Numbered from the stretch's first letter, positions 41,831 to 52,151 are shown. The stretch is 54,758 nt of DNA from Aureobasidium sp. EXF-3400 (GCA_024195585.1 SWBL01000340.1:1-54758); one strand, 5' to 3'. Notes: a model not told the origin generated them from the sequence alone. Translations and numbers: made by a program.

Positions 41831-43204
41831 ACTCTGCAGCGTGTTAGTAGGAGACGAGGCGTCACTGAGTTGATTGTTGCGAACCGATTACTTCGCGCCG
41901 ATGGCGAAGCGCAAAGCGCTCTGGGCCCACGCTTTAGTTGAGGGTCACTTGCATGCGCGACGGGACAGGCCTGGGTGCGGAACGGCGAGGCAGACGATGG
42001 CGGACGACGAGTGTGTGCGAGGTGGTCGAATAGGGATATACGAATAGACCGGGCAGCACAGAGGGCGTAGGTGTTAGGCGACGACGACAGAGTCAGTGGC
42101 GAGGTATGCGACGGGCGGGCTGGACACTAAGTGAATAGGTCGGAGCACGGTAGGCAGGCGTCGATGCGAAGTGGACTGGTCTTGTTGAAGTGACTGGCGA
42201 TGAAGTGAAGCCTGCAGCCGTCAAGGCGAGCGTATGCACAGAGTGCTGGAGCGTGGCCAAGGGTCTTGGTCAGGGAAACAGAAGGTTTCCTTGCTGCAAG
42301 GGTCGCTCCGCAAAGGGGGGCGGAAGGAGAGGGTGCGAGATGGGTGGTTGAAGAAGTGACAAAGAGAAGAAAGAGGGCAGCCTGCCTGCGACGAGTCCAG
42401 CGCTTTCCTTTCGCGTTTGACCCCAGCGAAGCCTTCCACCAACCCAATTTTGCGTGGCCCGCCAAGCCTGCCTCTCGTCATGACACGCTTCATCCACCAC
42501 CCACGGCTCCACTGTCTTCCTTTGCTTGTGCCCTTTACCCTCGTCTGCTCGTGCATGTCCGTGACTCCTCCGTCCAGCGCACACTGTCCCTCCAGGCTCC
42601 GCTCATCCTGACAAACCCAACTTGCCTCTCGTTTATTCGCCTATTCACGGGTCCCCCTGCTGTACTCGGTCAAAGTACCCCAGCCACCACATGCTTCTAG
42701 TGCCTGATGACCCATCACTCTACACAAGGCAAGCCTGTCGGCTGCTCTCGGCTCCTCAAACTTCCTCATCGCCGCCCGGCCTCCCCCGTCTAGGGGCCCT
42801 ATTATGCAAATGTGACGACCTTCGTGAGGCCTGTAGCCGTATCTCTGTTTGCTGTCATCCGTTTGTGTCCGACAAACACCTTCACCATACAGAATCAGCC
42901 CACATGTTTGACCGTGTGTACAATATCTGGCAACAAAATTCGAATTCGGTTAGTTACAGTAGTCCTAACTACTTGTGAGTCTGACACGCCAATGCTCGAC
43001 TCTTGCTGCTTTTCCAACAAAGTTGCCTCGAGCAGTCGGAAGAACAAAGCATTTATCGTTGTCTTGTATCCAAGACCAAGCTGCACACGATGATTCTCGA
43101 CTTGAGCTTATTGTGTTGTCGTCGGCACTGTGCAGAGCTCTAATAAACATCACGTGAAAACCATCTGGTATATGAACGATGACAGAGTTGAGACAGGATG
43201 TTTT
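41831..43204. other. Long upstream region of the Clg1-like gene, 1.4 kb
   Basis: This lies between the cyclin start (-) and the tRNA gene (+). The sequence from 42120 to 42780 is C/T-rich on the plus strand, and several overlapping open frames of about 100-144 codons on both strands share no recognisable domain. It probably contains a long 5' leader for the cyclin transcript; no gene is claimed. Confidence 0.4.
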
Positions 43205-43350
43205 GGCTTCGTGGCCTAATGGTTAAGGTGCGTAAACACTTTTGTGACACATCATCCAAGATTGTACGTCCAGACGAGCTAACTTCAACAGGCGTTGGCT
43301 TCCGGATCGGATTCTGCCAACGATTCTGAGTTCAAGTCTCAGCGGAGTCG
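43205..43350 (+). tRNA. tRNA-Arg (anticodon CCG), interrupted by a 64-nt intron-like insert in the D-stem and a 9-nt anticodon-loop intron
   Basis: The acceptor strands are GGCTTCG (43205-43211) and CGGAGTC (43343-43349), followed by discriminator G. They pair with two G-U wobbles. The D arm starts GCC TAATGGTTAA (43214-43226). After G 43227 a 64-nt block (43228-43291) intervenes, and GCG (43292-43294) then completes the D-stem. The anticodon stem is TTGGC (43295-43299) with GCCAA (43316-43320). The anticodon is CCG at 43302-43304, with a canonical-position intron at 43306-43314. The T arm is CTGAG-TTCAAGT-CTCAG (43326-43342). Box A (TGGCCTAATGG) and box B (GTTCAAGTC) are intact, and a poly-T terminator follows. 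Without the 64-nt block the cloverleaf is complete. With it, the D-stem cannot form normally. Confidence 0.85.
43228..43291 (+). other. Spliceosomal-intron-like 64-nt insert inside the tRNA-Arg gene
   Basis: It starts GTGCGTAAAC, carries a branch-site-like GCTAAC at 43278-43283 and ends TTCAACAG, the exact layout of mRNA introns elsewhere in this window. Its position, between the second and third D-stem bases on the 3' side, is not where the tRNA splicing endonuclease cuts in eukaryotes. Excision at GT/AG rejoins AAG to GCG. Confidence 0.75.
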
Positions 43351-43355
43351 TTATC

Positions 43356-43366
43356 TTTTTTTTTTT
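43356..43366 (+). terminator. Poly-T terminator of RNA polymerase III
   Basis: Eleven T begin six bases after the tRNA 3' end, a strong Pol III stop signal. This suggests the interrupted tRNA gene is or recently was transcribed as a unit. Confidence 0.85.
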
Positions 43367-43658
43367 GCCGAATTTACTGCTTTTTGTTTGCAACCAATCT
43401 GCAGCGTACACTACTGACATCTTCACAATTTGTAGACCATCCAGTATCAAAAGCAGAAAGTAGATGACCATTAGATGAATTTTACTCTCTGGTTTTGTAT
43501 AATCACTTGGCTTGGTCAACAGCTGATGAAGCGCCTCGGTTCAAGACCATTTCCCCGCTCTCATATGCCCTCGGGTTTGGTATATCAAAACGTAAGGCTC
43601 TTGGAGAAACAAACATCTTGAATCAGATACACATCCAAGAATCAACTCAGCAGTAATC
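43367..43658. other. Intergenic between the tRNA gene and the hydratase gene
   Basis: These 292 bp should hold the hydratase promoter. No other feature was recognised. Confidence 0.4.
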
Positions 43659-44817
43659 ATGAGTGGTCCAGGTGTCGGATTTGAGTACCCCTCGGTGCCA
43701 GTTTCATGGTATAAACGAGATGTCTTGCTTTTCGCAAATGCAATTGGCTGTGATGCTAAAGACGAACTTCACTTCTTATATGTATGCATCATCAAGCCTT
43801 CAAGTCCTGATCCGTAAACAATGCTAATATACCGAGCAGGAATTCCACCCAAAGTTCAGCACCTTTCCTACTTACTCAATCATCTTACCATTCAAAGGAA
43901 CCTCGGCGGAAATCATCGACTTCTACGCTTCGCAGAACTCTAAGCGTGCCGCAATTCCAGATGTACCAAAGTTCGACAGTCGCAAGGTCGTTCATGGAGA
44001 GCAGGCCATCACTTTTTTGAAGCCTCTGCCACCCACCAGTGAGGGTCGTGACTTTGAGATGAGAGCAAAGGTTCTGGGTGTATACGACAAGGGCAAGCCT
44101 GGCTCAGTGGTCGAAACCGAGAACCTGATCGTGGACAAAGCTACTGGCGAGGTCTACAGTAGGGCCGTAGGAATGTCCTTCTTTGTTGGTCAGGGAAACT
44201 GGAATGGACCCAAGGGTGAGCTAAGCACTATGGCATGGATGATTGGAAGCTATGCTGACAGGGTAACAGGACCAAAGACAGTAAATTACCCTCCACCAGA
44301 GGGCAAGAAGCCTGATGCGGAGTACATATATCAGACCAACGCAGAATCGGCACATCTATATCGGTAAGTCAAGAATGACATGACAGTGGCTGCTTGTTAC
44401 TAATCCCATACAGGCTGTGTGGTGACTACAACCCTCTGCATGCCACTCCAGAGCCTGGCCAGCAAATGGGCTTCGGTAAGCTGAGCGGAAACACTAATGC
44501 TGAGAAATCATTATGTATGCTAACATGACATAGGTGGTGCTATTCTTCATGGCCTATTCAGTTGGAACACTACAGCCCATGGACTCTTGAAGCTTCTTGG
44601 AAACTCAGATCCAGCCAACATCAAAGAATTTGCTGCAAGATTCGCGAGTCCCGTCAAGGCGGGTGACACACTCGTCACTCAAATCTGGCGTGTCGGTAAT
44701 GTCGACGAAGAGGGCTGGGAGGAGGTAAGGTTCGTGACCAGTGTAAAGGGCGGCAAAGTGTGCTTGAGCAATGGTCGGGCAAAGATGAAGATCGCAGGAC
44801 AGAAGAGCAAGCTTTAG
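43659..44817 (+). CDS. MaoC-type 2-enoyl-CoA hydratase (peroxisomal hydratase-2 like)
   Basis: This enzyme hydrates trans-2-enoyl-CoA to (R)-3-hydroxyacyl-CoA, normally in peroxisomal beta-oxidation. Exons 43659-43781, 43840-44363, 44414-44475 and 44534-44817 give 330 aa. The N-terminal hot-dog half begins PVSWYKRDVLLFANAIGCDA and contains VVHGEQAITFLKPLPP. The C-terminal half holds the hydratase-2 motif split over two introns: HLYRLCGDYNPLHATPE with catalytic Asp and His, then MGFGGAILHGLFSWNTTAHG. It ends at KIAGQKSKL. The final tripeptide SKL-like ending (…KSKL) is a classic PTS1, which supports peroxisomal location. Unlike Fox2, the protein lacks the dehydrogenase domains, so it is a stand-alone hydratase. 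Confidence 0.92.
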
Positions 44818-45007
44818 TGTCGTACCAAGCACAGCAAGTCTCAACACGGCAGCAATTTGGACCATAACTATTCAAGCAGCAACAGAAAAATGAGTCAAAA
44901 GAGTCCATGATGAATCGTGTCTAGCTGAGGCTATAATTACAAACCCGGATATGTGTCGTTTACTGAGAGCGCCTCCAACCCCGTCAATGCAACAAGAGAC
45001 GAATCGA

Positions 45008-46591
45008 TTAAGCATAGATTGAGATTCTGTGGTAAAGTTAGCGAGTGTTGAGATGTAGTGGAAGATGGGCAAAACATACGATTCTTTCTTCTTTGATTGC
45101 ACCTCGGCAATGGCATCGACGTAATGTTCGTGGACGATCTTGTTTTGACCTAAACGGAGTGCAATCATACCAGCCTCGACACAGACAGCCTTGAGCATGG
45201 CGCCACCAAACTCATCGGTACTTCTTGCCAACTCGGGCCAGTTGACACCCTCATCGACAGTCATCTTTCTGCTGTGGATGCGGAGAATCTGGGCACGAGA
45301 CTCCTCGTTGGGCAAGGGGAACTCGATCTTGCGGTCAAGACGACCAGAACGAAGCAGAGCAGGGTCGAGAACGTCGACTCTGTTTGTTGCAGCAAGAACC
45401 TTGATTCTGTCGTCACTGGCGAAACCGTCGAGCTGGTTCAACAACTCAAGCATAGTACGCTGGACTTCACGGTCACCACTTTTGTCACTGTCGAAACGCT
45501 TGGTACCGACAGCATCAAGCTCGTCGATGAAGATGATTGAGGGAGCCTTCTCCTTGGCCAGAGCGAAGCAGTCGCGCACCAACTTGGCACCATCACCAAT
45601 GAACATCTGGACGAGCTGAGGGCCGGCGAGCTTGAGGAAAGTGGCTTCTGTTTGGGCGGCGCAAGCACGAGCGAGCAGGGTCTTTCCGGTACCGGGAGGG
45701 CCGTACATGAGGGCACCTGCAGAAGAGGGTCAGTTGCGGGTCTTGATGAAGCCATGGTTGGAATGTGTACCTTTGGGAGCCTTGATTCCAATCTTCTTGA
45801 AGCGCTCGGCCTCCTTCATGGGCCAGACGACAGCCTCGACCAGCTCTTCAATCTGCTTGTCCAGACCACCGACGTCGGTGTACTTTTCGGTGGGCTTCTC
45901 GTCGACTTCCATGGCCTTAACTCTGCTGTCGTACTCGGCAGGGAGTGTGTCGAGAATGAGGTACGAGTCCTTGTTGACACCGATGAGATCACCGGGCTTG
46001 AGCTTTTCGTGGTCGACAAGACCAATCAGGGGGAGGAAGATGGTTTGGCGAGTCGATGTCTTGATGACAGCCGACTTGCCTACGCGTGTGGCATCCAGAT
46101 CGACGTTGGCACCCTCTTCGGCAGCATCTTCTTCGACGTCCAGATCGAGGATCTCGACAACGTTTCCGACAAGGTATGGGAGTTGACTGGATGGATCATG
46201 TTAGCAGGGAGTGGGGATAGGTCGAAAGCCAGGCAAGCAAGTAAGCAGGCTGGCAGCTGAGGGCAGCGCACCGGTTGTTGTCGATCTTGTCAACATTGTC
46301 CTTGATCTTCTCGAGCATGGCCTGCTTCTCGTGTGTGAGGCGCTGGAACTCTGAGCGCATGATGCGCGTGTCGTTTTCCAGCAATCGCCGCCTTGTGACA
46401 ATGTCTCGTGTGCTTGAGTTGAGGATGTCTGCATCGAGCTGCTCTTCTTCCTCCTCTTCGGCGTCCTTGTTGTCGCCATCGGCATCCTTCATGTCTGCAT
46501 CGCCGCTCTGGTTGGGCTTCTTGGGATCCTGGTCCTCGCCTTCCTTCTTGTCCTGGTGCTCCAGGGCGTCCAGATCCTCGAGTGTCGACAT
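45008..46591 (-). CDS. rpt5: 26S proteasome regulatory ATPase subunit 6A (Rpt5)
   Basis: This is one of six AAA-ATPases in the base of the 19S particle that unfolds substrates for the proteasome. Exons 46591-46272, 46186-45771, 45716-45080 and 45026-45008 give 463 aa. There is an acidic N-terminal stretch ([20 protein letters not shown]), a coiled coil ([20 protein letters not shown]) and the OB-fold region [20 protein letters not shown]. The ATPase follows with Walker [21 protein letters not shown], Walker [21 protein letters not shown] and the arginine-finger [20 protein letters not shown]. The last exon is only 19 nt and supplies the C-terminus SISIYA. Its hydrophobic-Tyr-x ending (YA) is the HbYX motif that opens the 20S gate. 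A model ending in the preceding intron would lose this functional tail. Confidence 0.95.
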
Positions 46592-46953
46592 GACTGCGTG
46601 TGCTGTTTGACTGGTGTGAGGGATAGATGAAGCTGATGCGTGTGGCGATGGGACAGAGATGCGAGATGGTCAAACAGCGTGTTGTAATACTCAAGTCTGT
46701 AAGTCCGAAACGCCTTGAGCTTCCACTGCAATGACATAGCTCGGCGTTTGCCGCCCCGAGCACCCATGCCCTTCTATCTCTCCCTCTCACCTCACTTCTA
46801 TTCTCTCATCACCTTTACATCAACGTCCGTGTACAGCGTCTTGTATACAGTCCACATCTTACACACATTCCGGATCTTGTAATTCTTTATTATAACAATA
46901 TGTAAATTTGCCCACACTGCCAAGCTTGGCCATGGAGCTCTATATCCCAATAC
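46592..46953. other. Intergenic, rpt5 promoter side
   Basis: These 362 bp lie between minus-strand neighbours. I searched by eye for a proteasome-associated element (GGTGGCAAA-like) and saw none with confidence. Nothing else was recognised. Confidence 0.4.
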
Positions 46954-48917
46954 TCATCCTGTCACGGTTGCCTCAAGTACTTCATCTCTGCTCGATCCTG
47001 TCAACTTGAACCTGGAAATGAAGTCATCGCGGTTGACTGTCTGTGTTAGCATGGTCCGTCGATCTGCTGCTTGCTTCTACTTACTGTAACCTCCGGCCAT
47101 TCGTCTCTTGCCAGTGAACACGCTTCTTCCGTGCAGCACCCGCCAGTTATCAAAGACTGTTTCTTCGTATCAGCTCAGTCACTGTCTTAATCTACTCCTC
47201 CACACTTACTCAACGGCATTCCTGGTTCAAGCTGTGTCCAGTACTGGTTCTGTGGATCGTTCAATATACGATTGAATTTCCTGTTCACATTCAGTACAGT
47301 TCTTGTTCACCCGATCAAGTCAACTCTTACCTGGCAGCTTCGTACCACTTGTCTATCATGTCGCTGGGTGCTTCGATCGCCGCTCTGTCTGCATTGTTCC
47401 ATCTCACCTGAACCAAGTGGCCCAGCACTGGATCGTGCGAAAGTACAGGGAAGCACACGTACGGCTGAATGCTGACATCCTCATTGCCGCTTGCATGTGC
47501 CCAGATGCCCACTGTACTGAGCACCTTGTATGCCTCTTTGTCTTCGCCGTAAAGCTGTCTCGCTGCTGCAAACCCATCAACCAGTAAGGACTCACCACCA
47601 GATCCGCCAGTATGGGAGAGCATATGGAACATCTGAAGTCCTGCTGGTTCGGTAAAGTATGTCGTGTCGGTATGCGCTTCGAGTGCCAGCGACGTGTAAG
47701 CGGTGTCCTTACTTGCCATATTCGATGTGAAGTCGTAGAAACCACCTATCTATGTCAGCTTCAATTCTGTCCCACGAACACACATTCTTACCATAGTGAG
47801 TTTCGCGGATTGGTCCAATCTTCTCCAACAGCTTTTGTGTCGCCTCGGGATCGATCGGGCAGTCCTTGACAAATGACAACCCATGTACATTCTTTCAAGT
47901 CAGCTACTGGCAGGTCGTGGATGCTGACATACATACGATTTGACGTGTCCACTCCGCAATGCCATCTGATTCCATAACGCTCTTGTAGTCAACTGTTGGC
48001 GGTTTGGCCGCAATTGACTTGTCAAACATGATTTGCCTGAGATTTGTAAGTTTTCTGATGATTTGATTGACGCATAACACTTACTCAACGAGACCTCGTC
48101 TTTGTACACTGGTATGAGTTGGTCTACCTTTTCGGAGCACTTTCAAAGGGTATTCACTCTGATGCCCATCTTGCCCTGCTGATCGTTAGGCACACGATGG
48201 CTTAAGAGTTTTTATATACTCACACTCGATCTGTATCGTTTGACTCTCCTTAGTCTGAATGTTCAGCTTGGTAGGCCTAACACTAGGGTCGATCTGTATT
48301 CCCATCAGCCCTTGCTACTATGCTCATCCAAAGGGATTTAAATACATACTGAGAAAGTATCAAGCTGCCTCTGTCGAGTGACAGGGTGAACACACTCTTG
48401 GCATGGGCATTGATCTCTGTTACTTGTCAACATGGGTCCCGATCATTGAGTTGCTATCGTCCTGACCTCAGCCATAGATTGGACCTAGGAGAACGTAGTC
48501 AGTATGCATGTTAGTGTTTGAGAGTCCTCAAGGCTTACACGTAAGTGCGGTCTTCACCTTCCGCATTTTCGAAATACAATCTCTCCCCGTCCCAGCGCAG
48601 AGATTCACTGCCTGGACGCTCCTTGACCTCAAGTTCTGGGAATGGTGTCTGCTAGATCAGAAACGAACCATCATATATTCGTAATTGACGCCACCTACAA
48701 TGCGCAACTTGTTCTCAAGATAGACTCCGTTTCTCTTCAGTGAGATACTTCCAAGGTTCTGACCGTTTGAGAATCCATGGGTAGATGCCGTCTCGGTGTC
48801 TTGAGCGAAGATACGTGTGCTTGAGAATGATCGTATATTTCTGAGAGTATGATCTTGCCTGGCTGCACCTGATCCACGAAATCTCGTGAGACGACAGTAT
48901 CTGATTCGCGTGGCCAT
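46954..48917 (-). CDS. Trimethyllysine dioxygenase-like Fe(II)/2-oxoglutarate enzyme (carnitine biosynthesis)
   Basis: This enzyme hydroxylates N-epsilon-trimethyllysine, the first step of carnitine synthesis, in mitochondria. I assemble 12 exons: 48917-48699, 48651-48539, 48484-48467, 48416-48350, 48293-48224, 48175-48085, 48036-47937, 47891-47792, 47745-47331, 47280-47210, 47156-47085 and 47036-46954. They give 472 aa, in frame throughout. An Arg/Ser-rich presequence (MATRIRYCRLTRFRGSGAAR) is followed by the N-terminal metal-binding domain, with SNLWLRDQCPCQECVHPVTR. The TauD fold contains the iron ligands in EAHTDTTYFTEPAGLQMFHM and the distal VLHGRSVFTGKRRMAGGYIN. The HxD, the second His and a following Arg are all present. 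Exon 3 is only 18 nt. Gamma-butyrobetaine dioxygenase is the alternative in the same family. Confidence 0.88.
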
Positions 48918-49491
48918 GCTTTATAGGAGTTTCGGAAATGGAGATTCAGGCCATCAAGTGTATCCGAGGCGAAGTGGTTGCAATGGCCGCGGTTTGCTCG
49001 GCTTTTGATGCCGACCATTTCTCCACGCGCGTTGCTAGCGCACAGCCATCCTCTCTCTCGGCCAAGTCAAGATCGCAGCAACCCTGTCTCATTATGGAAT
49101 CGATCCAGGATTTCATGTCCCTCCAAATCAGGATCAACTCGTTATTCTACCTATATATCTTGTGCGATTAGCGACAAACCTCCAACCTGCTTTCGGTAGA
49201 GCCCGGCTACGATCCTTTGAGGCCTCGTGTTGTACGCAATTTTACACAAAATTATGCACACGGTAATCACGGCGGACGAACCAAGCACTAGCCACATTGA
49301 GCTAGAGAGACACGCTTCTACGAGGAGACACACGGTCTTTTGCTAGGAGCAACGAGAACAGAGGGGAAAGAACATTGCAGACAATCACATACTGGTTCCC
49401 GTGCTTGATAGCGAAATCTTGTCCATCCCTTGAACACGCTGTTGACAAACTGATTGGGAGTCCTCGTCATCGTGAATGCTAGCTAGCTAGA
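48918..49491. other. Intergenic upstream of the trimethyllysine dioxygenase gene
   Basis: These 574 bp lie between two minus-strand genes. The short open frames are not protein-like. No repeat module or RNA gene was seen. Confidence 0.4.
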
Positions 49492-51312
49492 TCACCAACC
49501 AAATTTCTCTACCGAGACCTCCAGCCGAGCACCTTGACTCACAAGGCTTGCACATGTATTCCTACAGCTCCTGTTCATGGTGTCGGGTCCTGCCACGACT
49601 ACACCAATTGTAGGGTCCTCGATCTCGTCGTTCCATGCATTCACGGCGGTTTCAAGAAGGTGTGGCAGATCTGGTCTTCCCGCTTTGCGTGTGGGTGGGG
49701 GTATTATGACCTTGCAGCCAATTTCGCGTAGCTCGTCGAGCCTGTCTTGAGGAATCCAGTCGATATGCTCTTGGTCGTGAATCACCCAGATCAGGGATAC
49801 TCGAGGCTTGGGCTGGCTGTTACTTTCTGGCTCAATGTCCTGTGATGATGCAGATACCAGACTCCAGACAAGAGGGAATGCTACGGCGATGCCTGAGCCA
49901 CCAGCCACTACGACCGCAACATCGTTGTCGTTAAGCATATCCATAGCATGCGAAGATCCATATGGCCCATCAACGCGAATGCTCACAGAGCTGTGGAACT
50001 TTGCGTAGCGAAGAAGATCTCGTGAGAAGCCGTCCTGAGCTCGTATCAGGAAGTTGAGCCAGGCATGCAAGTCGGCACTGGTTGGAGCAGCAGAAGCAAT
50101 AGTGAAAGGATGTGCTTGGACGAGGTGTTTGTGAGACAAGGCTGGCACTGTGAGGAAGACGTGCTCAGCAGGCTTCCATCCATCCTTGATACCCCAAGAT
50201 CTCCACCAAGGAAGATTGCTCTGCAATTGCCAGTTTGAACTCAACATTACCGTCTCTCCATCTTGCAGGACAGATAAATCAGCTTTGAGTGTCCTTGACT
50301 TGAGAATCAGTCTGAAGACGAAGCGGTCGACTGCAAAGATGAACAAGGTTGCTAGCACATAAGGCTGGCTGTTGTGGTGGTGGAACCACAGGAAAGCCAG
50401 CGCCGAGGCTTGGAGAACAATATGGAGCCCGAGGAACAGTTCATACCACCGCTTCCTGAATGAACCAAGCGAGGAGAGATACAAGGTTTCATAGGAAACG
50501 AAGGCAAGGAGTCCAAGCCAAATGATGGGCAGAGCGAGGAACCTGGAAAAGCTGAGTCGACTCGAAAGTGTTATATACCAAACCAAGACCATGCTACCAG
50601 CATGTAAGAGTGCAAGCAAACACATCCATTCACCTAGCCGGCGATGGAAAATGTTCAGACTCTCATACGAAGCATTAGTAAGTATCTTGAGCGGCTGGTT
50701 CTTCGCTGCGAGAAGGTATAGAAGGGGCAAGTTGGCTACAAACAGCAGGCCAGCTCTATCGGCGAAAACAAATGCAGTGGCTACCGAAAGTTCGGCTTTG
50801 AAAAGTAGGAAGAACAGGTTGATGGCAAGTAGGAGTAGGACGCCCACAGTGGTGGCATTTGAAGGAAGGACTTTGTGGATGTATGATATGTTAGAAGGCT
50901 GGTACATCAACCAAGCTCGGGTCCGAGCAACCGCTGAGACTCCCGCCGGACGGTAAGCCTTGATTCTCCCCGGGTTGAGAAGTGCTGTCGTTTCGCCTTC
51001 ATGGTCATCCTTGCGAATCAGGTTTGAGTTTGAAGATTGAGTAGGTGGCGAACGAGAGGAGGCACGTCTATGTCGTCTTTGTCTGTTGGTTCTGTGGCCA
51101 CAGTACCAAGCCGTGAAACATGCCAATAGTCCCAAAAGTACGATGTTGTAGATTATGATAAATCTGCGGGAAAACAGTATGCTTTCGATGGCCTTTCGTC
51201 GGCGTTCGTTGCTATCGTCCAAGTTGCTCAAAGTATCAATAGTATCCGACGCTCTCGCCCGAAGCATGAGGCGAAAAACATCTCCAATATCAGGCCTGGA
51301 TGTTTCGACCAT
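49492..51312 (-). CDS. Ferric-reductase-like transmembrane flavocytochrome
   Basis: The protein is expected to move electrons from NADPH through FAD and two hemes across a membrane to reduce metal ions. From the ATG at 51312 (MVETSRPDIGDVF) it is 606 aa. An in-frame ATG at 51507 exists, but the extension lacks protein-like character. The membrane domain has FIIIYNIVLLGLLACFTAWY, VGVLLLLAINLFFLLFKAEL, HRRLGEWMCLLALLHAGSMV and FLGLHIVLQASALAFLWFHH, with histidines placed as heme ligands. The FAD-binding part includes HVFLTVPALSH and AHPFTIASAAP. The NADPH part has VAVVVAGGSGIAVAFPLVWS and ends VVVAGPDTMNRSC ... VSVEKFGW. No siderophore or copper gene is adjacent. It could act at the plasma membrane or an internal membrane. 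Confidence 0.9.
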   Translation of the reverse strand: MVETSRPDIGDVFRLMLRARASDTIDTLSNLDDSNERRRKAIESILFSRRFIIIYNIVLLGLLACFTAWYCGHRTNRQRRHRRASSRSPPTQSSNSNLIRKDDHEGETTALLNPGRIKAYRPAGVSAVARTRAWLMYQPSNISYIHKVLPSNATTVGVLLLLAINLFFLLFKAELSVATAFVFADRAGLLFVANLPLLYLLAAKNQPLKILTNASYESLNIFHRRLGEWMCLLALLHAGSMVLVWYITLSSRLSFSRFLALPIIWLGLLAFVSYETLYLSSLGSFRKRWYELFLGLHIVLQASALAFLWFHHHNSQPYVLATLFIFAVDRFVFRLILKSRTLKADLSVLQDGETVMLSSNWQLQSNLPWWRSWGIKDGWKPAEHVFLTVPALSHKHLVQAHPFTIASAAPTSADLHAWLNFLIRAQDGFSRDLLRYAKFHSSVSIRVDGPYGSSHAMDMLNDNDVAVVVAGGSGIAVAFPLVWSLVSASSQDIEPESNSQPKPRVSLIWVIHDQEHIDWIPQDRLDELREIGCKVIIPPPTRKAGRPDLPHLLETAVNAWNDEIEDPTIGVVVAGPDTMNRSCRNTCASLVSQGARLEVSVEKFGW

Positions 51313-51623
51313 GATCAGATTATGGATTGAAGGTTGGTGAGATGTACTGATATCATCGAGCACGATAAGCAGAGTCTGATAAGATGTGATATCACGTGCA
51401 CATGCGAGGCGGCAAGGGTTCAGCAACCGGAGTTCCTGCTCGTAGAGCGATCCAACGACTGTGCTCAAAGGAAACTCAGTCCTCACTTGTGATGCACCCA
51501 AAAGCACACCACCCTATTGCCAAACGTCTAGCACCGCATAGGCTCCCTCTAGCCGCGCAACTATACATCCTCCATCCTGCCACTCCCACCACACTCTCAC
51601 AACAACATCCAGGCGGGGCTGAG
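51313..51623. other. Upstream region of the ferric-reductase-like gene
   Basis: These 311 bp hold the probable promoter of the ferric-reductase-like gene, next to the first repeat of the 51.6-54.0 kb patch. A GATA-rich tract (TGATATCATC, TGATATCACG; 51348-51403) may include GATA-factor sites of the kind used for iron control, by sequence only. Confidence 0.35.
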
Positions 51624-51738
51624 GCCATCAAAATGCACAGTTCTGACTAGATGGTAGTGAAATCCATAGAGAGTTGATAAAATCACGACTCTCAGTGGAT
51701 AGCTCCTATACACTAAAAGAACTGTGCATTCCTGTAGC
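51624..51738. repeat. Foldback repeat module D (115 bp) with outer terminus
   Basis: The ends are GCCATCAAAATGCACAG and ACTGTGCATTCCTGTAGC. Inner CACGACTCTCAGTGGATAG resembles modules A-C. It is followed by a diverged outer terminus (CATCTTTGCACTGGGAG, ending 51767). Confidence 0.75.
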
Positions 51739-51856
51739 TGTCGGCGCGACCATCTTTGCACTGGGAGGATTCGACAGGGTCACGGCGAGAAGCCAGAGGA
51801 ACGAAGGAGTCTGTAACTCCCGCCCTGCTCTCTCGAAAATCTTCAGTGCCGTACTC

Positions 51857-51974
51857 GCTATAAGAAGTCATAACGGTTTCGAGATCAAGAGTCTGTCCGA
51901 CGAGAGCCTAGAGTAAATGGGTTTCAACAGATCTATCCTGTCTCTCAAGAGCATTTATTGTGCGTTCTTGCACT
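51857..51974. repeat. Foldback repeat module, diverged (about 118 bp)
   Basis: The left end is CGCTATAAGAAGTCATAACG and the right end TTATTGTGCGTTCTTGCACTG. An outer terminus with CCTTTGCACACGGTGAG (to 52006) follows. The centre is more decayed than in other copies. Confidence 0.6.
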
Positions 51975-52151
51975 GATATGCATCATAAACCTTTGCACAC
52001 GGTGAGGTTAAGATTTGAGATTGTTCTTTGCGTTTCACATCCTTCCGAATTCTCCATTGACCCTGTTGTCTTCTCTCCCTCTTTACCTCTCCGTGTGCTG
52101 AGGTCTGCGACTCTTACGCCCCTCCCACGAAGGTTCTTGAGCGATGTCCTC

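Noticed and set aside
42127..42700. Several overlapping open frames on both strands upstream of the Clg1-like gene
   Set aside because: The frames overlap one another on C/T-rich sequence, none resembles a protein family, and they are better explained as leader or promoter DNA.
43228..43291. Reading the 64-nt tRNA insert as an ordinary tRNA intron
   Set aside because: Its position in the D-stem is wrong for the eukaryotic tRNA splicing endonuclease and no bulge-helix-bulge could be drawn, whereas the ends and branch site fit a pre-mRNA intron.
33095..45008. A metabolite or polysaccharide gene cluster joining GT2, the ABC transporter and the hydratase
   Set aside because: The genes are separated by long spacers, a cyclin gene and a tRNA gene, and have no shared pathway or tailoring enzymes.
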